From contig NZ_LHVH01000035.1 in assembly GCF_001269885.1 (NCBI RefSeq), positions 464,878 to 528,877 of the forward strand: a stretch of DNA of 64,000 nucleotides, written 5' to 3'. Below the pieces are notes generated by a model. That model was given only the letters and a program-made list of their open reading frames with translations. It was not told the origin of the DNA and searched no databases. This document shows positions 25,684 through 33,569 of the stretch, piece by piece. The position numbers and the translations under genes were made by a program. This DNA comes from Pseudomonas kilonensis. GTDB taxonomy: Bacteria > Pseudomonadota > Gammaproteobacteria > Pseudomonadales > Pseudomonadaceae. Positions within the stretch are counted from its first letter, which is position 1. Every line of letters starts with the position of its first letter.

Positions 25684-26435
25684 TCACGACGCGCCAAAAG
25701 CTGACGCGTTACAGCGGTAGCCTGGCAGTGGTGCTGGGCGTACATGCGCTCGCCATCGCCGTGGCGCTGAACTGGACATCACGCGCGCCCATCGAATTGC
25801 CTCCCCAGGCAATGATGGTCGAGCTGGCGCCGGTACCAGCCCCGCCGCCACCGGCACCGCCCAAAGTCGTCACACCGCCGCAACCTCCCGAGCCGGTCGA
25901 AGAATTGCCGCTACCCAAGCTTGCCGAAGCGCCGAAGCCGGAGATTTCCGTGCCCAAGCCGGTCAAGCCCAAGCCAAAGCCGCAACCGCCCAAGCCCAAA
26001 CCGGTGGAGAAAAAGCCCGAGCCGCCGAAGGAACAGCCGTCGGAGCAGAAGCCCAGCGACACCCCGCCAACCCAGTCAGTGGCCGAGAAGTCCGCACAAC
26101 CGGCTCCTGGCCCGTCGCCCGCGCAATCGGCGGCCAAGGCCAATTGGCAGGGCACGCTGCTGGCGCACCTGGGCAAGTACAAGAAGTACCCGCCCAGGGC
26201 CCAGCAGATGAACAAGGAAGGCACCAACCGCCTGCGCTTCGTGGTGGATGCCGAAGGCAACGTGTTGTCATTCGAACTGGTGGGCAGCTCCGGCACGGAG
26301 TTGCTGGACAAGGCCACCCTGGAAATGATCCGCAAAGCCCAACCGCTGCCCAAGCCGCCGGCCGAGCTGCTGACCAACGGCACCATCGAACTGACGGCAC
26401 CGTTTGTGTACTCCATCGACAAGCGCCGGCGTTGA
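25680..26435 (+). CDS. tonB: TonB energy transducer
   Basis: A 251-residue protein with the three TonB parts: an N-terminal membrane anchor (SGSLAVVLGVHALAIAVALN), a Pro-rich periplasmic linker with many PP, PK and EP pairs (about residues 45-145) that spans the periplasm, and a C-terminal TonB domain (ANWQGTLLAHLGKYKKYPPR to LTAPFVYSI). The YP pair in the KKYPPRAQ stretch is the family hallmark. It transmits energy to outer-membrane siderophore and vitamin receptors. It is translationally coupled to exbD. Confidence 0.96.
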   Translation: MITTRQKLTRYSGSLAVVLGVHALAIAVALNWTSRAPIELPPQAMMVELAPVPAPPPPAPPKVVTPPQPPEPVEELPLPKLAEAPKPEISVPKPVKPKPKPQPPKPKPVEKKPEPPKEQPSEQKPSDTPPTQSVAEKSAQPAPGPSPAQSAAKANWQGTLLAHLGKYKKYPPRAQQMNKEGTNRLRFVVDAEGNVLSFELVGSSGTELLDKATLEMIRKAQPLPKPPAELLTNGTIELTAPFVYSIDKRRR

Positions 26436-26533
26436 TCTCAATTACCAGCCCCTTAACAGGGGCTTCCTGTTCCAGGTAAGCGTTTTGGAGCACAGGGGAT
26501 TGGGAGCAAAGCCATCTGTGGAGCCAGGGCATC

Positions 26534-26621
26534 TGTGGGAGCAAAGCTTGCTCGCGATACAGGCACCTCGGTTCCAGCGAACACCGCGTTAACTTCATCG
26601 CGGGCAAGCTTTGCTCCCACA
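26534..26621. repeat. Paired REP element (aaag variant)
   Basis: Inverted arms tgtgggagcaaagcttgctc from 26534 and its near-perfect partner ending 26621 (one substitution, gggcaag). Partial REP words also precede it (from about 26500). It lies between tonB and oxyR. Confidence 0.88.
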
Positions 26622-26755
26622 GACAATTCCACATTCTTAAATAAATCCCTGACCACACAGACATTGGACAGTGTCACACCGCACCCCCAGTCTGATAACG
26701 TGCGTCTATCGATTGCAGCCGGTATGCTTGGCTCGCAACTTCACGGACGCTCGCC

Positions 26756-27676
26756 ATGACCCTCACAGAATTACGCTACATCGTGACCCTCGCCCAAGAG
26801 CAGCATTTCGGCCATGCGGCCGAGCGTTGCCACGTCAGCCAGCCGACGCTGTCGGTGGGCGTGAAAAAGCTTGAAGACGAACTCGGTGTGCTGATTTTCG
26901 AGCGCAGCAAAAGCGCCGTGCGCCTGACCCCCGTGGGCGAAGGCATCGTGGCCCAGGCACAAAAGGTCCTGGAGCAGGCCCAGGGCATTCGCGAACTGGC
27001 CCAGGCCGGCAAGAACCAACTGACCGCCCCGCTGAAAGTCGGCGCGATCTACACCGTCGGCCCGTACCTGTTCCCGCACCTGATTCCGCAACTGCACCGG
27101 GTCGCCCCGCAGATGCCGTTGTACATCGAAGAAAACTTCACCCATGTGCTGCGCGACAAGCTGCGCAACGGCGAGCTGGACGCGATCATCATCGCCCTGC
27201 CGTTCAACGAAGCCGACGTCCTGACCCTGCCGCTCTACGACGAACCGTTCTACGTCCTGATGCCGGCCCAGCACCCCTGGACCCAGAAAAAAACCATCGA
27301 CGCCGCCCTGCTCAACGACAAGAGCCTGCTGTTGCTCGGCGAAGGCCACTGCTTCCGCGACCAGGTGCTCGAAGCCTGCCCGACCCTGACCAAGGGCAGC
27401 GAAGGCGCCAAGCACACTACGGTGGAGTCCAGCTCCCTGGAAACCATCCGCCACATGGTCGCCTCGGGCCTGGGCATTTCGATCCTGCCGCTGTCGGCAG
27501 TGGACAGCCATCATTACGCCCCGGGCGTGATCGAAGTCCGCCCGCTGACGCCGCCCGTGCCGTTCCGCACCGTCGCCATCGCCTGGCGCGCCAGTTTCCC
27601 GCGGCCCAAGGCCATCGAGATCCTCGCTGACTCGATCCGTCTGTGCTCCGTGGCCAAGCCGCCCGCTGGCAAGTAA
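26756..27676 (+). CDS. oxyR: Hydrogen peroxide-sensing regulator OxyR
   Basis: A 306-residue LysR-type activator. The N-terminal helix-turn-helix lies in HFGHAAERCHVSQPTLSVGV. The two redox cysteines are in GEGHCFRDQVLEACPTL, spaced nine residues apart like C199 and C208 of E. coli OxyR; peroxide joins them and switches the protein to activate katA/katB, ahpC and similar genes. It lies nine bases upstream of recG, the oxyR-recG arrangement known from P. aeruginosa, so oxidative stress may affect recG expression. Confidence 0.97.
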   Translation: MTLTELRYIVTLAQEQHFGHAAERCHVSQPTLSVGVKKLEDELGVLIFERSKSAVRLTPVGEGIVAQAQKVLEQAQGIRELAQAGKNQLTAPLKVGAIYTVGPYLFPHLIPQLHRVAPQMPLYIEENFTHVLRDKLRNGELDAIIIALPFNEADVLTLPLYDEPFYVLMPAQHPWTQKKTIDAALLNDKSLLLLGEGHCFRDQVLEACPTLTKGSEGAKHTTVESSSLETIRHMVASGLGISILPLSAVDSHHYAPGVIEVRPLTPPVPFRTVAIAWRASFPRPKAIEILADSIRLCSVAKPPAGK

Positions 27677-27685
27677 GCCACGGCC

Positions 27686-29761
27686 ATGACGGAGCTGTCG
27701 AAAGTGCCGGTCACGACACTCAAGGGTGTCGGTGAAGCCATGGCCGAGAAACTGGCCAAGGTCGGCCTGGAAAACCTCCAGGACGTGCTGTTCCACCTGC
27801 CGCTGCGTTACCAGGACCGCACCCGCGTGGTGCCCATCGGCCATTTGCGCCCGGGGCAGGATGCGGTGATCGAAGGCACCGTCAGCGGCGCCGACGTAGT
27901 CATGGGCCGCCGTCGCAGCCTGGTGGTGCGCCTGCAGGACGGCACCGGCGGGCTCAGCCTGCGCTTCTACCATTTCAGCAATGCACAAAAGGAAGGCCTC
28001 AAGCGCGGCACCCGCGTACGCTGCTACGGCGAGGCGCGGCCCGGGGCTTCGGGGCTGGAGATCTATCACCCGGAATACCGCGCCATCACCGGCGACGAAC
28101 CGCCGCCGGTGGACGAAACCCTGACCCCGGTCTATCCGCTCACCGAAGGCCTGACCCAACAACGCTTGCGCCAGCTCTGCCAGCAAACCCTGACCCTGCT
28201 CGGCCCCAGCAGCCTGCCCGACTGGCTGCCCACGGAACTGGCCCGGGATTACCACCTGGCACCCCTGGCCGATGCGATCCGCTACCTGCACCATCCGCCC
28301 GCCGATGCCGACGTCGACGAACTCGCCCTCGGCCATCACTGGGCCCAGCATCGCCTGGCGTTCGAAGAACTGCTGACCCATCAACTGTCGCAGCAACGCC
28401 TGCGCGAAAGCCTGCGTTCCCTGCGCGCCCCGGCCATGCCCAAGGCCAGGGATCTGCCGGCCCGCTACCTGGCCAACCTCGGTTTCGCCCCCACCGGTGC
28501 CCAGCAACGGGTCGGCAACGAAATCGCCTACGACCTGAGCCAGCCGGAGCCGATGCTGCGGCTGATCCAGGGCGATGTCGGCGCCGGCAAGACCGTGGTC
28601 GCCGCCCTGGCGGCGCTGCAGGCCTTGGAGGCCGGTTATCAGGTGGCGCTGATGGCGCCCACCGAGATCCTGGCCGAACAACATTTCATCACCTTCCAGC
28701 GCTGGCTCGAACCGTTGGGCATCGAAGTCGCCTGGCTGGCCGGTAAGCTCAAGGGCAAGAACCGCGTCGCCGCCCTGGCACAGATCGCCGAAGGCGCACC
28801 GATGGTGGTCGGCACCCATGCGCTGTTCCAGGACGAAGTGCAGTTCAAGAACCTGGCCCTGGTGATCATCGACGAACAGCACCGCTTCGGCGTGCAACAG
28901 CGCCTGGCCTTGCGGCAGAAAGGCGTGGGTGGGCGGATGTGCCCTCATCAACTGATCATGACCGCGACGCCGATCCCGCGGACCCTGGCGATGAGCGCCT
29001 ACGCCGACCTCGACACCTCGATCCTCGACGAACTGCCCCCCGGCCGCACACCGGTCAATACCGTGCTGGTCACCGACACCCGACGAGTGGAGGTGATCGA
29101 GCGCGTGCGCGGCGCCTGTGCCGAAGGGCGGCAGGCCTATTGGGTGTGCACGTTGATTGAAGAGTCGGAAGAGCTGACCTGCCAGGCGGCCGAAACCACC
29201 TTTGAAGACCTCACTGCCGCCCTCGGCGAGTTGAAGGTCGGGCTGATCCACGGCCGCATGAAGCCCGCCGAGAAAGCCGCCGTCATGGCTGAGTTCAAGG
29301 CCGGCGCCCTGCAACTTTTGGTTGCCACCACGGTAATCGAGGTGGGCGTCGACGTGCCCAATGCCAGCCTGATGATCATCGAGAACCCCGAGCGCCTGGG
29401 CCTGGCGCAGCTGCACCAACTGCGCGGCCGGGTGGGCCGGGGCAGCGCCGCCAGCCATTGCGTCTTGCTCTATCACCCGCCGTTGTCGCAGATCGGGCGC
29501 CAGCGGCTGGGGATCATGCGCGAAACCAACGACGGTTTCATCATCGCTGAAAAAGACCTCGAGTTGCGCGGCCCCGGTGAAATGCTCGGCACACGCCAGA
29601 CGGGTCTGCTTCAATTCAAGGTAGCCGACCTGATGCGCGACGCCGATCTGCTCCCCGCCGTACGCGACGCCGCCCAGGCCCTGCTGGAACGCTGGCCCGA
29701 CCACGTCAGCCCGCTGCTGGATCGCTGGCTGCGTCATGGGCAGCAATACGGCCAAGTGTGA
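27686..29761 (+). CDS. recG: ATP-dependent DNA helicase RecG
   Basis: A 691-residue branched-DNA helicase. The N-terminal wedge/OB domain is followed by the helicase core with Walker A QGDVGAGKTVVA, the DEQHRFGVQQR box (a RecG-type DExH), and the TATPIPRTLAMS motif, then the second RecA-like domain with RGRVGRGSAASH. RecG remodels stalled replication forks and Holliday junctions. It starts at ATG 27686, ten bases after oxyR, and probably shares its transcript. Confidence 0.97.
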   Translation: MTELSKVPVTTLKGVGEAMAEKLAKVGLENLQDVLFHLPLRYQDRTRVVPIGHLRPGQDAVIEGTVSGADVVMGRRRSLVVRLQDGTGGLSLRFYHFSNAQKEGLKRGTRVRCYGEARPGASGLEIYHPEYRAITGDEPPPVDETLTPVYPLTEGLTQQRLRQLCQQTLTLLGPSSLPDWLPTELARDYHLAPLADAIRYLHHPPADADVDELALGHHWAQHRLAFEELLTHQLSQQRLRESLRSLRAPAMPKARDLPARYLANLGFAPTGAQQRVGNEIAYDLSQPEPMLRLIQGDVGAGKTVVAALAALQALEAGYQVALMAPTEILAEQHFITFQRWLEPLGIEVAWLAGKLKGKNRVAALAQIAEGAPMVVGTHALFQDEVQFKNLALVIIDEQHRFGVQQRLALRQKGVGGRMCPHQLIMTATPIPRTLAMSAYADLDTSILDELPPGRTPVNTVLVTDTRRVEVIERVRGACAEGRQAYWVCTLIEESEELTCQAAETTFEDLTAALGELKVGLIHGRMKPAEKAAVMAEFKAGALQLLVATTVIEVGVDVPNASLMIIENPERLGLAQLHQLRGRVGRGSAASHCVLLYHPPLSQIGRQRLGIMRETNDGFIIAEKDLELRGPGEMLGTRQTGLLQFKVADLMRDADLLPAVRDAAQALLERWPDHVSPLLDRWLRHGQQYGQV

Positions 29762-29840
29762 GCACGCGCTCAGTTTTCAAGACGCGCGTACCGGACAAGC
29801 TGGTTATACTGACCAACTTGTATGAAAACGGATACAGACC

Positions 29841-31238
29841 ATGACAGAAGCTGCCCTCGTCCCCGAAGCCCCGCACGCTCCGTCTGTTATTCGGCTGTTG
29901 CTCGAAAAGTTGGGCATCGGCTATGACGAAGTACTCGAACGACCCGGCCTGAACCCAGCCCGCAAAGTGCAGGCGGTGTTGTTGCACGATGCCGTTGGCG
30001 CGCTCATGGTGCTGTTTCCGCAAAGCCAGTTGCTGGACCTCAATCGCCTGGCCGAACTCACCGGTCGCAAGCTCACGGCGGTGCCGACCGAACGCCTGGA
30101 GCGCATGCTCGGCAAACACAGCCTGAGCCTGCTGCCCGGCCTGCCGGCGCTGACCAGCTCGCCGTGCCTGTACGAAGAAAGCCTGCTGCGCGAACCGAAG
30201 TTGCTGATCAACTCCGGTGAGCCGGGGCTGTTGCTGGAAGTCACCAGCGAAGCGTTCAAGACCATGCTCACCAAGGCCAGCGCCGCGACGTTCGGTGAAC
30301 CCGTGAGCAACATCACCCCCAACCTGGACCGCCCGCACGACGACCGCAAGGAAATCACCCAGGCCGTACAGGCGTTCACCGCCCGGCGTATCCAGCAACG
30401 GCTGGAAGAAACCATCGAGATCCCGCCGCTGGCTGAAACCGCGCAGAAAATCATCAAGCTGCGGGTCGACCCCGACGCGACCATCGATGACATCACCGGC
30501 GTGGTGGAAACCGACCCGGCCCTGGCCGCGCAAGTGGTGAGCTGGGCGGCATCGCCCTACTACGCATCACCCGGCAAGATTCGTTCGGTGGAAGATGCCA
30601 TCGTCCGGGTACTGGGCTTCGACCTGGTGATCAACCTGGCGCTGGGCCTGGCCCTGGGCAAGACCCTGAGCCTGCCCAAGGACCACCCGCAACACACCAC
30701 GCCGTACTGGCACCAGTCGATCTACACCGCCGCCGTCATCGAAGGCCTGACCCGCGCCATGCCGCGCGCCCAGCGACCCGAAGGCGGCCTGACCTACCTG
30801 TCCGGCCTGCTGCACAACTTCGGTTACCTGCTGCTGGCCCACGTGTTCCCGCCGCACTTCTCGTTGATCTGCCGGCACCTGGAGGTCAACCCGCACCTGT
30901 GCCACAGCTACGTGGAACAGCACCTGCTGGGCATCAGTCGCGAGCAGATCGGCGCCTGGCTGATGCGCTACTGGGACATGCCCGACGAACTGGCCACCGC
31001 CCTGCGCTTCCAGCACGACCCGCACTACGACGGCGAATATGCCGAATATCCGAACCTGGTGTGCCTGGCGGTGCGCCTGCTGCGCTCGCGCAGCATCGGC
31101 TCCGGCCCGGATGAAGAAATCCCGGACGCGCTGCTTGAACGCGTGGGCTTGACCCGGGAAAAGGCCAACGATGTAGTCAGCAAAGTGCTGGACGCGGAAG
31201 TGTTGCTGCGGGAGCTGGCTTCGCAGTTTGGCCATTGA
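29841..31238 (+). CDS. YbaK/ProX-like and HDOD domain protein
   Basis: A 465-residue two-domain protein. The first 150 residues look like the YbaK/ProX aminoacyl-tRNA deacylase fold (LEKLGIGYDEVLERPGLNPA; KVQAVLLHDAVGALMVLFP; GRKLTAVPTERLERMLGKHS; LPGLPALTSSPCLYEESLL). The rest, from about residue 185, is an HDOD domain (IEIPPLAETAQKIIKLRVDP; DITGVVETDPALAAQVVSWA; YLSGLLHNFGYLLLAHVFP), a degenerate HD module common in signalling proteins of gamma-proteobacteria. It may connect tRNA proofreading-like binding with a signalling output, but no reaction is shown. It follows recG after 79 bp, as in P. aeruginosa. Confidence 0.9.
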   Translation: MTEAALVPEAPHAPSVIRLLLEKLGIGYDEVLERPGLNPARKVQAVLLHDAVGALMVLFPQSQLLDLNRLAELTGRKLTAVPTERLERMLGKHSLSLLPGLPALTSSPCLYEESLLREPKLLINSGEPGLLLEVTSEAFKTMLTKASAATFGEPVSNITPNLDRPHDDRKEITQAVQAFTARRIQQRLEETIEIPPLAETAQKIIKLRVDPDATIDDITGVVETDPALAAQVVSWAASPYYASPGKIRSVEDAIVRVLGFDLVINLALGLALGKTLSLPKDHPQHTTPYWHQSIYTAAVIEGLTRAMPRAQRPEGGLTYLSGLLHNFGYLLLAHVFPPHFSLICRHLEVNPHLCHSYVEQHLLGISREQIGAWLMRYWDMPDELATALRFQHDPHYDGEYAEYPNLVCLAVRLLRSRSIGSGPDEEIPDALLERVGLTREKANDVVSKVLDAEVLLRELASQFGH

Positions 31239-31263
31239 TGGCCAACACTGGCAACTGAGCTTT

Positions 31264-31396
31264 TGTGGCGAGGGGATTTATCCCCGCTGGGCTGCGAAGC
31301 AGCCCTAAAACCTGATTCACCGCTTATGCAGGCTCGCCGCAGTTAGTCCTTTGGGGCCTGCTGCGCAGTCCAGCGGGGATAAATCCCCTCGCCACA
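31264..31396. repeat. Long paired REP element (tgtggcgagg class, ggggatttatcccc variant)
   Basis: Outer arms tgtggcgaggggatttatcc and its inverted copy (31264 to 31396) with a 60-base centre that contains further complementary ctgcgaagcag/ctgctgcgcag words. It lies downstream of the HDOD gene. Confidence 0.85.
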
Positions 31397-31434
31397 CTAA
31401 TCCCTTTGCCCTTTGGCACAAGGGTCTGCGCGGC

Positions 31435-31815
31435 TCAAACTTTCTTGGCCTTCCTCGGCTTCAAATACTTCATCAGCCCCTGGAACCAGATCACCAGCGC
31501 CGGGTTGCCCTTGATCTGGATCGACTTGTCCTGAATCCCCGTCATGAACGCCAGCTGCTTGTTCTTGGCCTGCATCGTGGCGAAGCCATAGGCGGCGTCC
31601 TTGAAGGCAATGGCGAACGCAGGCTCCGGGTAAGTGCCGGACTGGCTAGTGATGCGCTGGTTTTTCACCGTGAAATGCCGGGCGACCTTGCCGTCCAGGG
31701 TTTGCAGCTGAAACACCAATTCCTTGTCGCCCAACTGCTGCTGGAACGCCGGATTGGTCCGACTGGCCTTGCCCATCAACAACCCCAGCATCCACAGCAG
31801 AAAACGAAATTTCAT
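31435..31815 (-). CDS. SCP2-like small protein
   Basis: A 126-residue protein starting MKFRFLLWMLGLLMGKASRT, basic and with a hydrophobic start. The stretch KASRTNPAFQQQLGDKELVF and the following beta-strand pattern (FQLQTLDGKVARHFTVKN; FAIAFKDAAYGFATMQAKNK) resembles the SCP2 sterol-carrier-like fold of Pseudomonas 'helicase'-mislabelled small proteins. It is probably a lipid- or hydrophobe-binding protein; this is fold-level inference. The ATG at 31815 has GAGG eight bases upstream. Confidence 0.7.
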   Translation of the reverse strand: MKFRFLLWMLGLLMGKASRTNPAFQQQLGDKELVFQLQTLDGKVARHFTVKNQRITSQSGTYPEPAFAIAFKDAAYGFATMQAKNKQLAFMTGIQDKSIQIKGNPALVIWFQGLMKYLKPRKAKKV

Positions 31816-31950
31816 GGGCACAGCCTCGTGATGAAAGATGATTGGCTGGCAGTTTAGCGATTCCTCGGCGTAACACCATCATCGGATCGCTTTGTCGGAA
31901 GATAAGCTGATTTTCGCGAAAGATGACTGCCAAGTCACAAAACTCAAAAG

Positions 31951-32020
31951 CAAAAGATCGCAGCCTTCGGCAGCTCCTACATCGATTTCCGTAGGAGCTG
32001 CCGAAGGCTGCGATCTTTTG
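31951..32020. repeat. Inverted repeat with 30-bp perfect arms (third repeat class)
   Basis: Arms 31951-31980 and 31991-32020 are perfect 30-bp inverted copies with a ten-base loop; the core word is gatcgcagccttcggcagct. It is different from the two other REP classes here and is followed by a T-rich stretch, so it can also act as a terminator. Confidence 0.9.
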
Positions 32021-32130
32021 ATCTTTTTGCTCTCCTGTTCCTCGGACATTTCCTTCAAAACGCCGGGCTGTTCATGAACTAGGCAGCGCTTACGAGCGCC
32101 GCTAACCTCTGTTCGTCATCGCAAAAAACG

Positions 32131-32341
32131 GTGACACGGACGTGCAAGTCCGACCTGGAGCACAATTGGTTATAGCTATTGGACGAGCATTTTTTTATGC
32201 TCGCGCCCCGTTATGGCAACTGTGCGTGGGAGACCTTCGGGTCTGCCGGATACTCCGGGCCGGTCTTGCACACTTACGCACAGTTGCCACCCTTTTCGAA
32301 TGCAAGCGAGAGGATGTCAGCCCCAATACCGGAAAAATAAT
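32131..32341 (+). ncRNA. Strongly structured leader before a DUF6124-type gene (candidate cis-regulatory RNA)
   Basis: Several hairpins follow each other directly. They are cggac/gtccg (32137-32152), the cgagcat/atgctcg stem with a T6 loop (32184-32203), and a 13-bp perfect outer stem (32215-32227 with 32276-32288). That stem encloses an agacc-ttcg-ggtct tetraloop hairpin (32231-32244) and a ccgga-tac-tccgg hairpin (32246-32258). The agacc at 32231 can also pair with a second ggtct at 32262-32266, giving mutually exclusive forms. The start codon of the gene follows 54 bases after the outer stem. Confidence 0.5.
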
Positions 32342-32725
32342 ATGTTCAAGGTCACTCCCAATCCACCGCAAAACGGCCACAAATCCCGCGTCCAAGCGCA
32401 GGAAGAAAAAAAGCTCGATGACGCCGCCACCCGCGCCCTCGACTACTACCTCAACCCCAAGCCCGCCTCACCGCCCGAACCCGACAGCACCAAGCTGTTC
32501 ATCGTCGCCCCCCACATCGACACCGAAACCTTGCTGGCCAACGCTTCCGAAGACCTGCTCTCCATCAGCACCATCGCCGCCGACCTGGCTGACGACGTGG
32601 ATGACTCACGCCGCTGTGTCGCCCTGGCGATCAGTCGCATGGCCGATGGGGTGCAGTTGTTGGTTGAGCGGGCGTTGGATCATCTGGAAACCAAGGAGGC
32701 GGTGGCGCCCGGCGCCAAGGTATAG
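32342..32725 (+). CDS. DUF6124-type small protein
   Basis: A 127-residue acidic protein, cytoplasmic by the absence of a signal. It begins MFKVTPNPPQNGHKS, then LDDAATRALDYYL, the KLFIVAPHIDTETLLANASE stretch, and a C-terminal helix (RRCVALAISRMADGVQLLVE). This is the pattern of the pseudomonad-specific family often labelled DUF6124 (earlier DUF3077). Its function is unknown. I chose ATG 32342; the frame is open further left but that region is the structured leader. A single-gene unit with an unusually long structured leader, between repeats. Confidence 0.75.
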   Translation: MFKVTPNPPQNGHKSRVQAQEEKKLDDAATRALDYYLNPKPASPPEPDSTKLFIVAPHIDTETLLANASEDLLSISTIAADLADDVDDSRRCVALAISRMADGVQLLVERALDHLETKEAVAPGAKV

Positions 32726-32756
32726 AGCTTTGCATTGATGCAGGCTGAACCGGCGC

Positions 32757-32914
32757 CATCGCGAGCAAGCTCGCTCCCACAGGGTTCTGTGTCGAACCGA
32801 ATCTCAAGTTCAACGCCAATCCATTGTGGGAGCGGGCTTGCTCGCGAAAGCGGAGTATCAGGCAACATCGATACCGACTGAACAGACGCCTTCGCGAGCA
32901 AGCCCGCTCCCACA
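32757..32914. repeat. Cluster of three REP copies
   Basis: A single copy at 32758-32782, then an inverted pair with perfect 24-bp arms at 32825-32848 and 32891-32914. It forms the start of a repeat-only stretch of about 840 bp. Confidence 0.9.
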
Positions 32915-32941
32915 GTTGGATTGGGGTACGGCTGGAGAGAT

Positions 32942-33142
32942 AGGTCGGCTATAAGGCCGCCTCGCGAGCAAGCTTTGCTCCCACAGGTCCTGCTCAAACA
33001 GATCTGACGGGTGTACGACCGGGAGAACCAGGTCGGCTATAAGGCCGCCTCGCGAGCAAGCTTTGCTCCCACAGGTCCTGCTCAAACAGATCTGAGGGGT
33101 GTACGACCGCAAGAGCCAGGCCGGCTGTTAGGCCGCCTCGCG
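32942..33142. repeat. 88-bp tandem repeat containing a REP copy
   Basis: Two full and one short copy of an 88-bp unit (starts at 32942, 33030 and 33118). Each full unit carries cctcgcgagcaagctttgct and the non-REP tail ctgctcaaacagatctga. Copies one and two are almost identical, so the duplication is recent; the third is cut off after about 25 bases and has several changes. Confidence 0.92.
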
Positions 33143-33425
33143 GTGGACGTTGATTTCGGCGCCCCGTTAACCACGATGGCCGAACGCAGGTATTGCGCAG
33201 TGGGCACCTCGGCATGGATGCCGAGGTAGCCGCGCTGGGCCATGGATGGCCCTTCGCGGCGGGCCCACGGAGCAATGCCGGAGTGAGGGCACACCGAGCC
33301 TAAGCGAGGTGCCGAGTGGTGGGGCAAAGCCTTTTTGGTTACTTTTTTGGCGTCTGAAAAAAGTGACCCGCCGTAAGGGCGGAACCCTAAGCCGCCGTTA
33401 CCGCAGCAACGGATATGCCCCCAAA
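33143..33425. repeat. Probable dispersed intergenic element
   Basis: A non-coding stretch with several hairpins (ggcacctcggcatgg with ccatgccgaggt-like partners, and ccgccgtaagggcgg) and a stretch often annotated as short spurious proteins in fluorescent pseudomonads (translation AKPFWLLFWRLKKVTRRKGG). I think it is a dispersed repeat rather than a gene. This rests on memory of similar sequences, not on a search. Confidence 0.5.
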
Positions 33426-33431
33426 AACAAC

Positions 33432-33521
33432 TGTGGGAGCGAGCTTGCTCGCGATGGCGGCGGGTCAGTCGACATTAATGCCAACTGAACCGACGCTATC
33501 GCGAGCAGGCTCGCTCCCACA
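33432..33521. repeat. Paired REP element (tgtgggagcg class)
   Basis: Inverted arms, left from 33432 and right ending 33521, with one substitution (gagcaggctcg). It directly precedes the stop side of tagQ and closes the repeat-only stretch. Confidence 0.9.
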
Positions 33522-33569
33522 AGGTTTTGGGTTTTGGCTGCTGATCAACGACCAGCCACCATCACTCAA

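Noticed and set aside
26771..29755. A 994-residue frame on the minus strand opposite oxyR and recG
   Set aside because: Antisense shadow of two clear genes; no motif, no ribosome binding site.
32757..33142. CRISPR array
   Set aside because: Repeats are REP palindromes and an 88-bp tandem duplication, not short direct repeats with unique spacers of equal size; no cas gene nearby.
33246..33488. A short protein (KPFWLLFWRLKKVTRRKGG type)
   Set aside because: No ribosome binding site; it lies inside a likely dispersed non-coding element and extends into a REP arm.
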